NCBI RefSeq assembly: GCF_007747215.1
Contig: NZ_CP036273.1
Coordinates: 1,782,322 to 1,846,321 of the forward strand
Source of the DNA: Urbifossiella limnaea
Lineage (GTDB): Bacteria; Planctomycetota; Planctomycetia; Gemmatales; Gemmataceae
DNA length: 64,000 bases
Reading direction: 5' to 3'
The notes below the pieces were generated by a model that searched no databases, was not told where the DNA came from, and saw only the letters and a program-made list of their open reading frames with translations. The translations under genes were made by a program, and so were the position numbers. Below, piece after piece: positions 9,769 to 17,774 of the stretch (its first letter is position 1; every line of letters begins with the position of its first letter).

Positions 9769-10644
9769 TCAACCCTTCACCGCCTCTGCGTTACGAGTCG
9801 GGAGGATCGCCCGGCCCCCTCGCCGCGCCGTCACCTTCGTCACCTCGGCCCCGAACACGAACACCAACGCCGAGTAGTAGAGCCAGACCAGGAAGGCCAT
9901 CAGCGAGCCCGCCGCCCCGAACGCCGACAGCGCCACCGTGTGCCTGAGGTACACCCCGATCAGCACCTTCCCGACGGTGAACAGGACCGCGGTCAGGAGG
10001 GCGCCGACCCCGACGTCCCGCCAGTGCAGCTTGGTGTGCGGAAGGAATTTGAAGAGCATGGCGAACAGGGCGGCCTCGAACCCGAACAGCGTCACCAGGT
10101 TCGCGCCCCGGACGGCCAGCTCGGCGCCGGGTACGGTGCCCGCGGCGTAGCGGCCCGCGGCCTCGGTCGCCGTCGTCAGGACCAGCGAGGCGAGCAGCAG
10201 GATCCCGATCGCGACGCCCATGCCGAGCGACGCCACCCGGGCGAGGACGAACGTCCGGACCGGCCGGCCGGGCTTCGGCCGGACCCCCCACACGTCGTTC
10301 AACGCTTCCTGGAGCTCGACGAACACGCCCGTCGCCCCGACCACCAGCGTGACCAGGCTGACCACGATGGCGACGACCCCGGCCTCCGGCCAGCGGGCGT
10401 TCGCGACGATCTCCCCGACCGCCGCCGCTGCTTCCTCCCCGACGAGCCCGGTGAGCTTGGCGGCCACCTCGCCCCGCGCCCGGTCGCCGTAGGCGGCCCC
10501 GGCCATGGCGAGGGCGATGACCAGGAGGGGCGCGATGGATAGGGCGCTGAAGAACGCCAGGGCGGCGGCGATCCGCGGGGCACGGTCGTCCAGCCACGCC
10601 TCACCCGCCTCCCGCACGACATCCCAAATCACACGAAGTTTCAT
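9769..10644 (-). CDS. YihY/BrkB family inner-membrane protein
   Basis: This 291-residue protein has about six hydrophobic helices. The N-terminal ALAFFSALSIAPLLVIALA, the internal GATGVFVELQEALNDVWGVR and the C-terminal LMAFLVWLYYSALVFVFGAEV are hallmarks of the YihY/BrkB family, once annotated as ribonuclease BN. ATG 10644 is preferred over GTG 10659 because GGGGGAG lies just upstream. Members of the family are predicted transporters or envelope proteins without a settled function. It is monocistronic here, and its 3' end faces the recombinase remnant. Confidence 0.92.
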   Translation of the reverse strand: MKLRVIWDVVREAGEAWLDDRAPRIAAALAFFSALSIAPLLVIALAMAGAAYGDRARGEVAAKLTGLVGEEAAAAVGEIVANARWPEAGVVAIVVSLVTLVVGATGVFVELQEALNDVWGVRPKPGRPVRTFVLARVASLGMGVAIGILLLASLVLTTATEAAGRYAAGTVPGAELAVRGANLVTLFGFEAALFAMLFKFLPHTKLHWRDVGVGALLTAVLFTVGKVLIGVYLRHTVALSAFGAAGSLMAFLVWLYYSALVFVFGAEVTKVTARRGGRAILPTRNAEAVKG

Positions 10645-10851
10645 GCGCTCCCCCGACACACCCAGAGGGCCGCTTGCGACCGTTGGCCGGATCGCGGCAG
10701 TGTACGTGTGCCGGCACGAATCGCTCCACGCCGCCGGTTACCAGACGAATCCGGCGGTCCGGCCGGCGTGCGAAGCCGCCCCAAGGTTCGCGTCGAACGC
10801 CGGCGTGCCCTCGTATAACACCATGTCCCTCTTACCCCCGCGGAGACGCTT

Positions 10852-11040
10852 GTGGCGCGAAAATACGACCCGGCGAAGCTCAGTCAGGCCGCCGCGAATT
10901 ACGACGTCCACCACGCCCTGGTCGCCGCCGTACGGCGGCTGGCCCGGCTGGCCGGTGGCCCGCAGGAGGCCAAGGACGTGATCGACGCGGTCGCGGCCGC
11001 CGACGCGGTGGAAGAGGAGAAGGAAGACAAGGCGAAGTAG
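10852..11040 (+). CDS. Small charged protein of unknown function
   Basis: A 62-residue frame begins at GTG 10852 with GGAG about 8 nt upstream and a TATAAC box at 10814. The product is helical, with a basic N terminus (MARKYDPAKL), the sequence ALVAAVRRLARLAG in the middle and a strongly acidic-lysine tail (VEEEKEDKAK). No membrane segment or known domain is seen. A strong hairpin with a T-rich tail follows the stop codon, supporting a real small transcription unit. I do not recognise the family. Confidence 0.6.
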   Translation: MARKYDPAKLSQAAANYDVHHALVAAVRRLARLAGGPQEAKDVIDAVAAADAVEEEKEDKAK

Positions 11041-11065
11041 GACTGGTCGAGTGCGACCGCACTAC

Positions 11066-11105
11066 GCCCCGGCAGGCCACGACGGCCGGCCGGGGCTTTA
11101 TTATT
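11066..11105 (+). terminator. Intrinsic terminator after the small protein gene
   Basis: GCCCCGGC (11066-11073) pairs with GCCGGGGC (11089-11096), with an inner AGGCC/GGCC pairing, and is followed by TTTATTATT. It lies 26 nt after the stop at 11040. Confidence 0.75.
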
Positions 11106-11196
11106 GGCCCCGACGTGTCGGGAGGTGATTTGCGGTTCGACAGTTGCAGTACACATGGCACCGAGCACGCTTCGCTGCTCGCCACCAGGTGTCGCA

Positions 11197-11364
11197 ATGG
11201 TCCGCTGGGCTATCGGGTACTTCATCGTCGCCTTGATCGCCGCCCTGTTCGGATTCGGCGGGATCGCGGGCGAGGCGGCGTGGATCGGGAAGGTCCTCCT
11301 CGTGGTGTTTCTGATCCTGGCGGTGGTGTCGATGGTTGCAGGCCGTCGCTCGCCGCCCGCGTAA
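11197..11364 (+). CDS. DUF1328 (YtjA-like) small membrane protein
   Basis: The protein has 55 residues and two hydrophobic helices. MVRWAIGYFIVALIAALFGF, then GGIAGEAAWIGKVLLVVFLI, matches the DUF1328 signature, in which the GFGGIAG-xA-x-I-A/G-K core is conserved. ATG 11197 fits the usual family start; earlier in-frame codons give no family match. Members are small inner-membrane proteins linked to stress conditions in some bacteria, but no mechanism is established. Confidence 0.88.
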   Translation: MVRWAIGYFIVALIAALFGFGGIAGEAAWIGKVLLVVFLILAVVSMVAGRRSPPA

Positions 11365-11754
11365 CCGGAACGCCGCGGGTCGCCTCCTGACGGTAACCGG
11401 TCCGAAGTGCTCCAACCAGTCCACGCGGGTGGGGAGACCGAGGCGGCGCCGGTCGTGCAGGCGTACCCGAGCCGGCGCCCGCGCTGCAACACGGACTTCG
11501 CGCTCGACCCGGCGGGCGGGGCCGCCCGGGTCGGGCCGACCGGGTGGGCGGTCCGTGCCGACAAGCACGGGTGAGTCGGCCGGGGATGTCAACGATGCTC
11601 GTGATTCGGGGCGGTCACGTCCGGGTCAGGCGGTTCGACCCCGAGCCGCGCGCTCCCGGGGCGTGCGCGATACTACTTCGATGCGACGTGACCCCGGGTG
11701 GAGAGATCCGATTCGACGCGACTGAGTCCGAATACTAGCCCGGCGGGGACCGCG
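11365..11754. other. Intergenic region, no supported gene
   Basis: These 390 bases lie between the DUF1328 gene and the response regulator. Short open frames exist, including one of 55 codons from GTG 11407, but none has a ribosome-binding site or recognisable family. GGGGAC 4 nt before ATG 11755 is the likely ribosome-binding site of the next gene. Confidence 0.5.
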
Positions 11755-12144
11755 ATGTTCCGCGTGATGTGCGTCGACGACAACCGCGACCTCGCCGATT
11801 CCGAGGTGATGCTGCTCCGGACCCACGGGTACGACGCCCGGGCGTGCTACGACGGCCCGGGCGCGATCCGGCTGGCCGCCACGTTCCGCCCGACCGTCTG
11901 CCTCATCGACCTGAACATGCCTGGGATGGACGGCGACGAACTCGCCGGTCGCCTCCGCGCGTCGTGGGCGGGTGAACCTCCGGTGCTGATCGCGGTCACG
12001 GCGATGAACAACGAGGACGCCTTGCGCCGCATCGCGGAGGCATTCGACCAACACCTGGTCAAGCCGGTCGACCCGCGCGAGCTGGTCAGGCTGATCGACG
12101 CCCAGGCGGAGGTCGGTCGACCGGATCGACCTGCCGGGGAGTGA
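11755..12144 (+). CDS. CheY-like single-domain response regulator
   Basis: The protein has 129 residues and consists of a receiver domain only. The acidic pocket is Asp8/Asp9 (MCVDDN), the phosphoacceptor is Asp52 (CLIDLNMPGMDG), the switch Thr is in IAVTAMN at about 81, and the conserved Lys is in LVKPVD at about 104. There is no output domain, so it likely works by protein contact or as a phosphate shuttle. A PAS histidine kinase starts about 117 nt downstream on the same strand and is the obvious partner. ATG 11755 follows GGCGGGGACCGCG. GTG 11698 is possible but adds a non-conserved leader. Confidence 0.92.
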   Translation: MFRVMCVDDNRDLADSEVMLLRTHGYDARACYDGPGAIRLAATFRPTVCLIDLNMPGMDGDELAGRLRASWAGEPPVLIAVTAMNNEDALRRIAEAFDQHLVKPVDPRELVRLIDAQAEVGRPDRPAGE

Positions 12145-12261
12145 GCCATCCCCGCGCCCGATTCGCTCGCCGGCGGAGTCGGGTCGAACGAGGCGACGGA
12201 CCCCCACCGGTCCCGGGCGCCGGCCGCCGACTTGTGTCGACCCCGACGGTGGAATAAACTC

Positions 12262-13425
12262 ATGCGGTCAGGGACGAAGCGGCGGTCCGCACGGATCGAA
12301 CCGCCCACGGAGGGCATGTTGGTCACCACCGAAGAGTTGCTCCGCCTCGCGCTCGACCAGTCCAAGGACTACGCCCTCATCCTGATCGACACCACCGGAG
12401 TCGTCGTCGGCTGGCTCGCCGGGGCCGAGTACGTCCTCGGGTACACCGCGGCCGAGGTCGTCGGTCGGCCCTTCGACCTCATCTTTACGCCCGAGGATCG
12501 GGGCCGCGGGGTGCCCGCCCACGAGCTGGCCGTGGCCGCCGCCGACGGCCGGTCCGAGGACGACCGCTGGCAACTTCGCAAGGACGGCTTCCGGTTCTGG
12601 GCCGGCGGCGTGCTGACCCCGCTCCGGGACGGGACCGGGACGATCGTCGGGTTCAGCAAAGTGCTCCGCGACCGGACGGACGTCAAGGCCCAGATCGACG
12701 CCCTGGCCAACTCGTCGCACCGCCTCCGGGTGTTCCTCGGGACGGTGGTGCACGAGCTGCGAAACCCGCTGGCCCCGCTGGCCAACGCCGTCGAGATCCT
12801 CCGGATGACCCCGGCCGCCGCGTCGGTTGTCGCCCCGGTCCAGATGATCGAGCGGCAGGTGGCGGTCATGCGGCGGCTGGTCGACGACCTGATGGACTTC
12901 ACCCGCGTCGGGGCCGGGAAGGTCCGCCTCCAGCTCCAGGCGGCTCACTTCGAGGGCGTGCTGAGTTCGGCGGCGGCGGCCTGCCGGGTTGCGGCCGACG
13001 AGCGGTGCCAAACCCTGAAAGTGCTCCTCCTGCCCACCAGGACGATCGTCCGCGCCGACCCGGACCGGCTCCAGCAGGTGGTCGTCAACCTGCTCACCAA
13101 CGCGATCAAGTACACCCCCGACGGCGGTGAGGTGTGGCTAAAGGCGACCGTCGAGGGGAACGAGGCCGTGTTCCGGGTCGAGGACACCGGGTGCGGGATC
13201 GCCCCGGACGTGCTCCCCCGAATCTTCGACCTGTTCACCCAGGAGGCGGAGTCCCTCGACCGCTCCCAAGGGGGCCTCGGCCTCGGCCTGCCGCTCGTCA
13301 AGGAGCTGGTCACCCTTCACGGCGGCACGGTCCAGGTGCGGAGCGAGGGGCGGGGCAAGGGGAGCGAGTTCACCGTCCGGCTGCCGTTGTTTCGAAACGA
13401 GGACAGCGAACCCGGCACGACGTGA
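12262..13425 (+). CDS. Cytoplasmic PAS-domain sensor histidine kinase
   Basis: The protein is about 387 residues long. A PAS domain covers about residues 25-145 (DYALILIDTTGVVVGW to IVGFSKVLRDRTD). HisKA follows with the H-box VVHELRNPLAPL (His164). The HATPase domain shows the N box (LTNAIKYTPDGGEV), G1 (VEDTGCGIAP), the F box (IFDLFTQ) and G2 (GGLGLGLPLVKELV). There are no transmembrane segments, so it senses a cytoplasmic cue. Start choice is uncertain: ATG 12262, GTG 12232 and ATG 12316 (with GGAGG close by) are all possible. It forms a two-component pair with the receiver protein just upstream. Confidence 0.92.
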   Translation: MRSGTKRRSARIEPPTEGMLVTTEELLRLALDQSKDYALILIDTTGVVVGWLAGAEYVLGYTAAEVVGRPFDLIFTPEDRGRGVPAHELAVAAADGRSEDDRWQLRKDGFRFWAGGVLTPLRDGTGTIVGFSKVLRDRTDVKAQIDALANSSHRLRVFLGTVVHELRNPLAPLANAVEILRMTPAAASVVAPVQMIERQVAVMRRLVDDLMDFTRVGAGKVRLQLQAAHFEGVLSSAAAACRVAADERCQTLKVLLLPTRTIVRADPDRLQQVVVNLLTNAIKYTPDGGEVWLKATVEGNEAVFRVEDTGCGIAPDVLPRIFDLFTQEAESLDRSQGGLGLGLPLVKELVTLHGGTVQVRSEGRGKGSEFTVRLPLFRNEDSEPGTT

Positions 13426-13594
13426 CGAACCGAGGTCGGAACGGACCGGGCGAGAGGGCCACCCGCCCGCCGGTCGTCGATAACCCGGCGGCCGCCCTGT
13501 CTTCCGACCTGTCGAAGCCCGAGGTGGTGCGAAGCGCGGACGTGCTGGTCGAGCCCGCCCGCGGGCGGGCGGAGCTGGATGTCCGGGCGGGCGG

Positions 13595-13927
13595 CTACCG
13601 TAACGCCTCCAGGAACCGGTAGTCGTACATCCACTCCCAGTCGGGCAGGTCGCTCAGGACGGCCACCCGGCCGCCGGACACGAACGCGAGCTTGAAGACC
13701 TCCCACTCGGCGTCGCTGATGCCGCCGACGTGGGACGTCGCCCCGCCCTCGTCCCACGTGATTGTCACCCCCCGCCCGCCGACGCCCTCGTAGCTCCCGA
13801 TCCCGGTCAGCCGGCCGGAGTGCCAGACGAACGCCGCCCCGGCGGCCGTCGCCTGCGCCGCCCCCAACCCCTCGGCGCTCGGCTCGTGGAGTTGGTGGCC
13901 CTTGGTCGCCGGCTTCTTCTTCCCCAT
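13595..13927 (-). CDS. Conserved-looking small protein, unknown function
   Basis: The protein has 110 residues, starting at ATG 13927 with GGAGAG upstream. It has a lysine-rich start (MGKKKPATKG), no signal peptide, and a beta-rich body (GIGSYEGVGGRGVTITWDEG, then VGGISDAEWEVFKLAFVSGG) ending in DWEWMYDYRFLEALR. Coding character is good, and the sequence reads as a compact soluble domain. I do not recognise the family. It is isolated, between the histidine kinase gene and a pseudogene. Confidence 0.65.
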   Translation of the reverse strand: MGKKKPATKGHQLHEPSAEGLGAAQATAAGAAFVWHSGRLTGIGSYEGVGGRGVTITWDEGGATSHVGGISDAEWEVFKLAFVSGGRVAVLSDLPDWEWMYDYRFLEALR

Positions 13928-14029
13928 CAGGCGCTCTCCGTGTGGCTGCCCCCGTCGGCTCGTGCCGAATATCTGGTGGCGGATATATCATACGAAAATT
14001 CGATCCCGATGGATTCGCCAGGAGTGTAG

Positions 14030-14234
14030 AACCACCGGGGTGGCGCCCGCGTCGCGATAACGAGCGCCGAGGGCGACGCACGGGCCGACGAGGCCGTCGG
14101 CAGCGGGGCGGGCCGGCCCGCCCCGCTGCCGGCTGTACCTGGGCAAGGACTTCACCGGCGGCGGGGAGGCGCCGGCGCCCGACCTCGACGTGCTCGGCGG
14201 GGCGGTGCTGGCCGACGGGGTGCACGTCGGCTGA
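14030..14234 (+). pseudogene. Frameshifted C-terminal fragment of an FG-GAP surface protein
   Basis: From 14030 the frame reads NHRGGARVA, then EGDARADEAVGSGAG; after a frameshift near 14120 it continues RLYLGKDFTGG to LADGVHVG and TGA at 14232-14234. The tail of the intact protein at 6803-9397 reads NNRGGVRVA, LDADARADIITGAGAG, VTAYLG and TGGVFVG in the same order. A stop codon (14027-14029) directly precedes the fragment. It is the decayed end of a paralogue whose body has been lost. Confidence 0.75.
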
Positions 14235-14279
14235 CGGCTGGTTGCTTGCCGCGGTTTCGGTCTGTCGACGGGGGCTGGC

Positions 14280-15911
14280 TCAAGCGGGCTGGTACTGCTG
14301 CATGAAGATGCCGGAGTCGTCGCCCGGCCCGTAGCCCTCCCAGACGATCACGAACTTCCCGGCTTCGGTCGCGGCCACGGTCGAGCCCGATTGTGCCCCC
14401 TGCGTGGTCGTGTTGACGATCAGCTCCTCCCAGAGGTAGCCGGTCGCGGACAGCCGCTGGACGCGGATCTCCCCGTGCGGGGTTGAGTTCGACCACCGGT
14501 TGTACGTCCAGGTGAAGGTCACGTTCCCGGCGCCGTCGATCGCGACGGCCGCGTCCCCCGCCACGGTAACCGGTGCGAAGGCCGCGGTGCCGTCCGCGCG
14601 GAACACCCGGGCCACGCTCGTCGTCTCTGCCGTCGAGTACGTTATCACGAACTGCCCGCTCGCGTTCATCGCCACCGACGCGGTGGGGAGCACCGACCCG
14701 GCGGTGAAGGCCAGCTTGGTGCCGAGCTTCTTGCCGGCCGCGTCGTACCGCTGGGCGTAGACTTGGTGTTGACCGTTCACGTGGTCTTCCCAGGCGACGA
14801 CGAACTTGCCAGTCGCGTCCATCGCAAGGCTGCCCACGGCGTTGACCAGGTTCTGGGTCGTGACCTGAATGGCGCTGCCGTTGAGCGCCCCACCCGCCTG
14901 GAACCGCTGGACGTTGAGCGTGTAGGTCGTCTGCTGCCAGCCCCCGCGCTTCGCCGTCCCCAGCTTGAACAGCACCGCGAACCGCCCGTCGTCCGCGACC
15001 CCCACCCCGCGCACCGTCGACGTGTGCGTGGCGTCGCCGACGGAGACCGTGACCGCCGGCCCGCCGGATCCGTCCGCCCCGAACACCCGCACGAACGACG
15101 AGCTCGTTTTGGTCGTGGAGTTGTAGCTCGACCAGGCCACCACAAACCGCCCGTCCGCGGTCATGTCGACGTGGAGCGGGGGGTGGTTGTTTGCAGCATT
15201 CCGGTTCGACGTACCGACGTCGAACTCCCCCGCGGGAGAGGGGTCCTGGGGGGTCCCGTTGGCGTAGAACAGCCGGGCCCGGATGGTGGAGGTCAGGTTG
15301 TCGAGGGACGACCAGACGACCACATAGTTGCCGAGCGCGTCCGCCGCGACCGCGGCACGGCCCTGCACTCCCGCCGTCGCGACGTTCACCGCGGCCTCCG
15401 GGCCGACCGGCTGGACAGCGGCGTCGGCGAATGACTCGAGATACGCCCCGAAGTTCCGTTCCACCGGCGGCTCGGTATCGCTGTTCCGGATGGCGTACGA
15501 GAGCGTCGGGGTGGTGTTCATGTACCGCCCGCCCGCGCCCACCGGTTGGACGATCCCGACGAGGTCGTATTCTTCGCCCGTGGTGGAGTTGACAAAGGCG
15601 GGGACCTCGTTCGTCGTGTCGAACGTGTAACTCCCGGCCGCGTCGGTGACGGTCGACGTCTCCACCGCGTCGTCGAAGACTCCGTTGCGGTTGACGTCGA
15701 GGAACACGGTCCACCCGGGGTGCCCGCCCTCTCCGGCATCCGGGGTGCCGCTGTGGTTCTCGTCATCAAACACGACCCCGCGGAGGCTGCTCGGTACGGT
15801 GCGGTCCTCCATCGACTCGACCTTGAGCCGGGCGCGGGCCGGCGTGCGGGCGGGCCGGGGGCCGGGTTCGGTCGCGACCCAAGCGCGGAGCCAGTGGCGG
15901 GGCGAGGACAT
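14280..15911 (-). CDS. Exported SdrD_B-like protein with propeller-type repeats
   Basis: The protein has 543 residues, starting at ATG 15911 behind ACAGGAGTAAGCC. The N-terminal LKVESMEDRTVPS is the planctomycete export-linked motif. Residues 43-125 form a SdrD_B-type calcium-binding domain (GVVFDDENHSGTPDAGEG, FLDVNRNGVFDD, SYTFDTT). From about 170 on, repeats of roughly 50-60 residues recur with cores VAADALGNYVVVWSS, DMTADGRFVVAWSS, AMDATGKFVVAWED, AMNASGQFVITYST and AATEAGKFVIVWEG, suggesting a beta-propeller. It is likely a surface-exposed adhesion or matrix protein. An IS element lies about 220 bp upstream. Confidence 0.82.
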   Translation of the reverse strand: MSSPRHWLRAWVATEPGPRPARTPARARLKVESMEDRTVPSSLRGVVFDDENHSGTPDAGEGGHPGWTVFLDVNRNGVFDDAVETSTVTDAAGSYTFDTTNEVPAFVNSTTGEEYDLVGIVQPVGAGGRYMNTTPTLSYAIRNSDTEPPVERNFGAYLESFADAAVQPVGPEAAVNVATAGVQGRAAVAADALGNYVVVWSSLDNLTSTIRARLFYANGTPQDPSPAGEFDVGTSNRNAANNHPPLHVDMTADGRFVVAWSSYNSTTKTSSSFVRVFGADGSGGPAVTVSVGDATHTSTVRGVGVADDGRFAVLFKLGTAKRGGWQQTTYTLNVQRFQAGGALNGSAIQVTTQNLVNAVGSLAMDATGKFVVAWEDHVNGQHQVYAQRYDAAGKKLGTKLAFTAGSVLPTASVAMNASGQFVITYSTAETTSVARVFRADGTAAFAPVTVAGDAAVAIDGAGNVTFTWTYNRWSNSTPHGEIRVQRLSATGYLWEELIVNTTTQGAQSGSTVAATEAGKFVIVWEGYGPGDDSGIFMQQYQPA

Positions 15912-16120
15912 GGCTTACTCCTGTGGTCGGGCTGGTCCGGCACGGGCCGGGGGGCGGCGCGGCCGACCGACGACGGTCGCGCTTCACTGCGGCAGTGGTT
16001 CCCGCGGAAGTGGCGGAGAACTCTCACGCCGACGATGACTGCCGGTAAGCCGCCCTTCCTTGGGAAAGTGTGACGGCGACTTCGGGAAATGTTCCGGGTT
16101 GAGCGTTGCGCAGGTGATAG

Positions 16121-16131
16121 GTCCGGGAAAG
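16121..16131. repeat. Target-site duplication, left copy
   Basis: GTCCGGGAAAG directly precedes the left inverted repeat of the IS element and is repeated exactly at 17629-17639. Confidence 0.88.
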
Positions 16132-16147
16132 CAGGCCATTCACGGTG
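16132..16147 (+). repeat. IS left terminal inverted repeat
   Basis: CAGGCCATTCACGGTG; it matches the right end with no mismatch over 16 bp. Confidence 0.92.
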
Positions 16148-16211
16148 ACGCATCCCGGTCGTAAGCCGTCCGCTGGCAGGGACTTGGCCAAGCCAGGGAG
16201 AGGGCGCGCCC

Positions 16212-17606
16212 ATGCTGTTCGGTGGGGTCTTCGAGCGGTTCCTAGAGGAGAGCCCGCTCAGCGTGATGTCCCGGGCGACCATCGAGCACGCCCTCTCGGC
16301 CTCGGCCCTCGACGCGCTGTTCGACCGGACCGCCGAGCGCGGGTACACCCGGGAGTTGCTGTTCTCCACGACGGTCGATCTGATGACCCTGGTGGTCGGC
16401 GGCAAGGCCCTCCACGTCCAGGCCGCCTACCGGCACCTGCGGGACCGCGTCCCGGTCACCCTCAAGTGCGTCTACGACAAGCTCCGGAACATCGAGACGG
16501 GCGTGTCCGCGGGGCTGGTCGCGCACGTGTCGGGCCGGTGCGAGGGGCTGATCACCGCGCTGGGCGGGGGGTGCAAGAGCCTGCTGCCGGGCTACCGGGT
16601 GCGGGTCCTCGACGGCAACCACCTGGCCGCCACCCAGCGGCGGCTGGGCGTCACCCGGGGGCACACCGCCGGCCCCTTGCCCGGGCAGAGTTTGGTCGTG
16701 CTCGACCCGGCCCTGATGCTGGTCACCGACATCGTCCCGTGCGAGGACGCCCACACCCAGGAGCGGGCGCTGATCGACCAGATTGTGCCGCTGGTGCGGG
16801 AGCGGGACGTGTGGGTCGCGGACCGCAACTTCTGCACGGCGGAGTTCCTGTGTGAGGTGGCCGCCCGGCGGGCCTACGTCGTCATCCGACGCCACGGGAA
16901 CCTGAGCGTCGAGGCCGAAGCCGGGTACGGGGCCGAGGTCGCGACGGACCGGGGCTGGGTGGGCGAGCGGCGGGTCTGGGTCTGCTGGGGTGGGGCGCGG
17001 TTGGTGCGCCTGCGGCAGGTGCGGGTGCGGCTGCGGGCGCCGACCGCGGACGGGGACGCGGAGGTGGAGATCCTGACCAACCTGCCGGCGAAGGTGCCGG
17101 CCAAGAAGGTGGCCGAGATCTACCTCAAGCGGTGGAAGATCGAGGGGGCCTTCCACGAGTTGACAGTCGCCTTGAACTGTGAGGTGAACACCCTGGGGTA
17201 CCCCAGGGCCGCGCTGTTCGGGTTCTGCGTGGCGGTGGCCGCGTACAACGTGCTGGCCGTACTGAAGGCGGCCCTGCGGGCGGTGCATGGTGAGAAGAAG
17301 GTGCAGGAGGAGGTGTCGGGGTATTACCTGGCGCTGGAGTGGGCGATGGTGTACGCGGGGATGATGATCGCCCTGCCCGCGTCGGAATGGGAGGCGTTCG
17401 GTCCGATGCCCAGCCCGGAGTTGGCCGGCCACCTCCGCGAGTGGGCGGGCAAGGTCGACCTTGGGAGGATCAAGAAAGCGCCGCCCCGGAAGCCGACGAG
17501 GACGGCGACCCGACGGATCAAGGACAAGAGCCCACATGTTTCCACGGCCCGGTTGCTCGACGAGGGGAAGAAGACCCGTCAGGCGAAAGTCAGCCGGAAT
17601 CCGTGA
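16212..17606 (+). CDS. IS4-family DDE transposase
   Basis: The protein has 464 residues, starting at ATG 16212. The catalytic triad is visible: Asp134 in VLDGNHLA, Asp204 in VADRNFC, and Glu311 in YLKRWKIEGAFHEL, which has the Y-(2)-R-(3)-E spacing of the IS4 'YREK' signature. The C terminus is basic (PPRKPTRTATRRIKDK), as expected for DNA binding. It is full length with no internal stop, and the gene ends 6 bp before the right inverted repeat. It catalyses cut-and-paste transposition of the surrounding element. Confidence 0.95.
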   Translation: MLFGGVFERFLEESPLSVMSRATIEHALSASALDALFDRTAERGYTRELLFSTTVDLMTLVVGGKALHVQAAYRHLRDRVPVTLKCVYDKLRNIETGVSAGLVAHVSGRCEGLITALGGGCKSLLPGYRVRVLDGNHLAATQRRLGVTRGHTAGPLPGQSLVVLDPALMLVTDIVPCEDAHTQERALIDQIVPLVRERDVWVADRNFCTAEFLCEVAARRAYVVIRRHGNLSVEAEAGYGAEVATDRGWVGERRVWVCWGGARLVRLRQVRVRLRAPTADGDAEVEILTNLPAKVPAKKVAEIYLKRWKIEGAFHELTVALNCEVNTLGYPRAALFGFCVAVAAYNVLAVLKAALRAVHGEKKVQEEVSGYYLALEWAMVYAGMMIALPASEWEAFGPMPSPELAGHLREWAGKVDLGRIKKAPPRKPTRTATRRIKDKSPHVSTARLLDEGKKTRQAKVSRNP

Positions 17607-17612
17607 GTCTCA

Positions 17613-17628
17613 CACCGTGAATGGCCTG
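17613..17628 (-). repeat. IS right terminal inverted repeat
   Basis: CACCGTGAATGGCCTG, the exact reverse complement of the left end. Confidence 0.92.
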
Positions 17629-17639
17629 GTCCGGGAAAG
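17629..17639. repeat. Target-site duplication, right copy
   Basis: GTCCGGGAAAG, identical to 16121-16131. Confidence 0.88.
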
Positions 17640-17774
17640 TGGTGGCCTCGTCCGGTGGGAACCCGGCCGTCGCTCTGCTCCGGGTGAGGAACGTGGCTGC
17701 CCTCGATAACTGTGGCGTCTCCACCGTGGTCGCTGCCGGGGGAACCGTGGGTTCGACCCCACGGCCCCACCGCA

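Larger units (their letters stand above)
16132..17628 (+). mobile_element. Complete IS4-type insertion sequence, 1497 bp
   Basis: The ends are perfect 16-bp inverted repeats: CAGGCCATTCACGGTG at 16132-16147 and its complement at 17613-17628. An identical 11-bp direct repeat flanks both ends, within the target-duplication range reported for IS4-type elements. The single gene inside encodes a full DDE transposase. The element sits between the upstream region of an exported-protein gene and the 3' end of a kinase gene. Perfect ends and duplication suggest a recent insertion and probable activity. Confidence 0.93.

Noticed and set aside
11407-11574. 55-codon plus-strand frame from GTG 11407
   Set aside because: No ribosome-binding site or recognisable family. 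The frame simply continues from the DUF1328 stop codon and is typical of GC-rich noncoding sequence.
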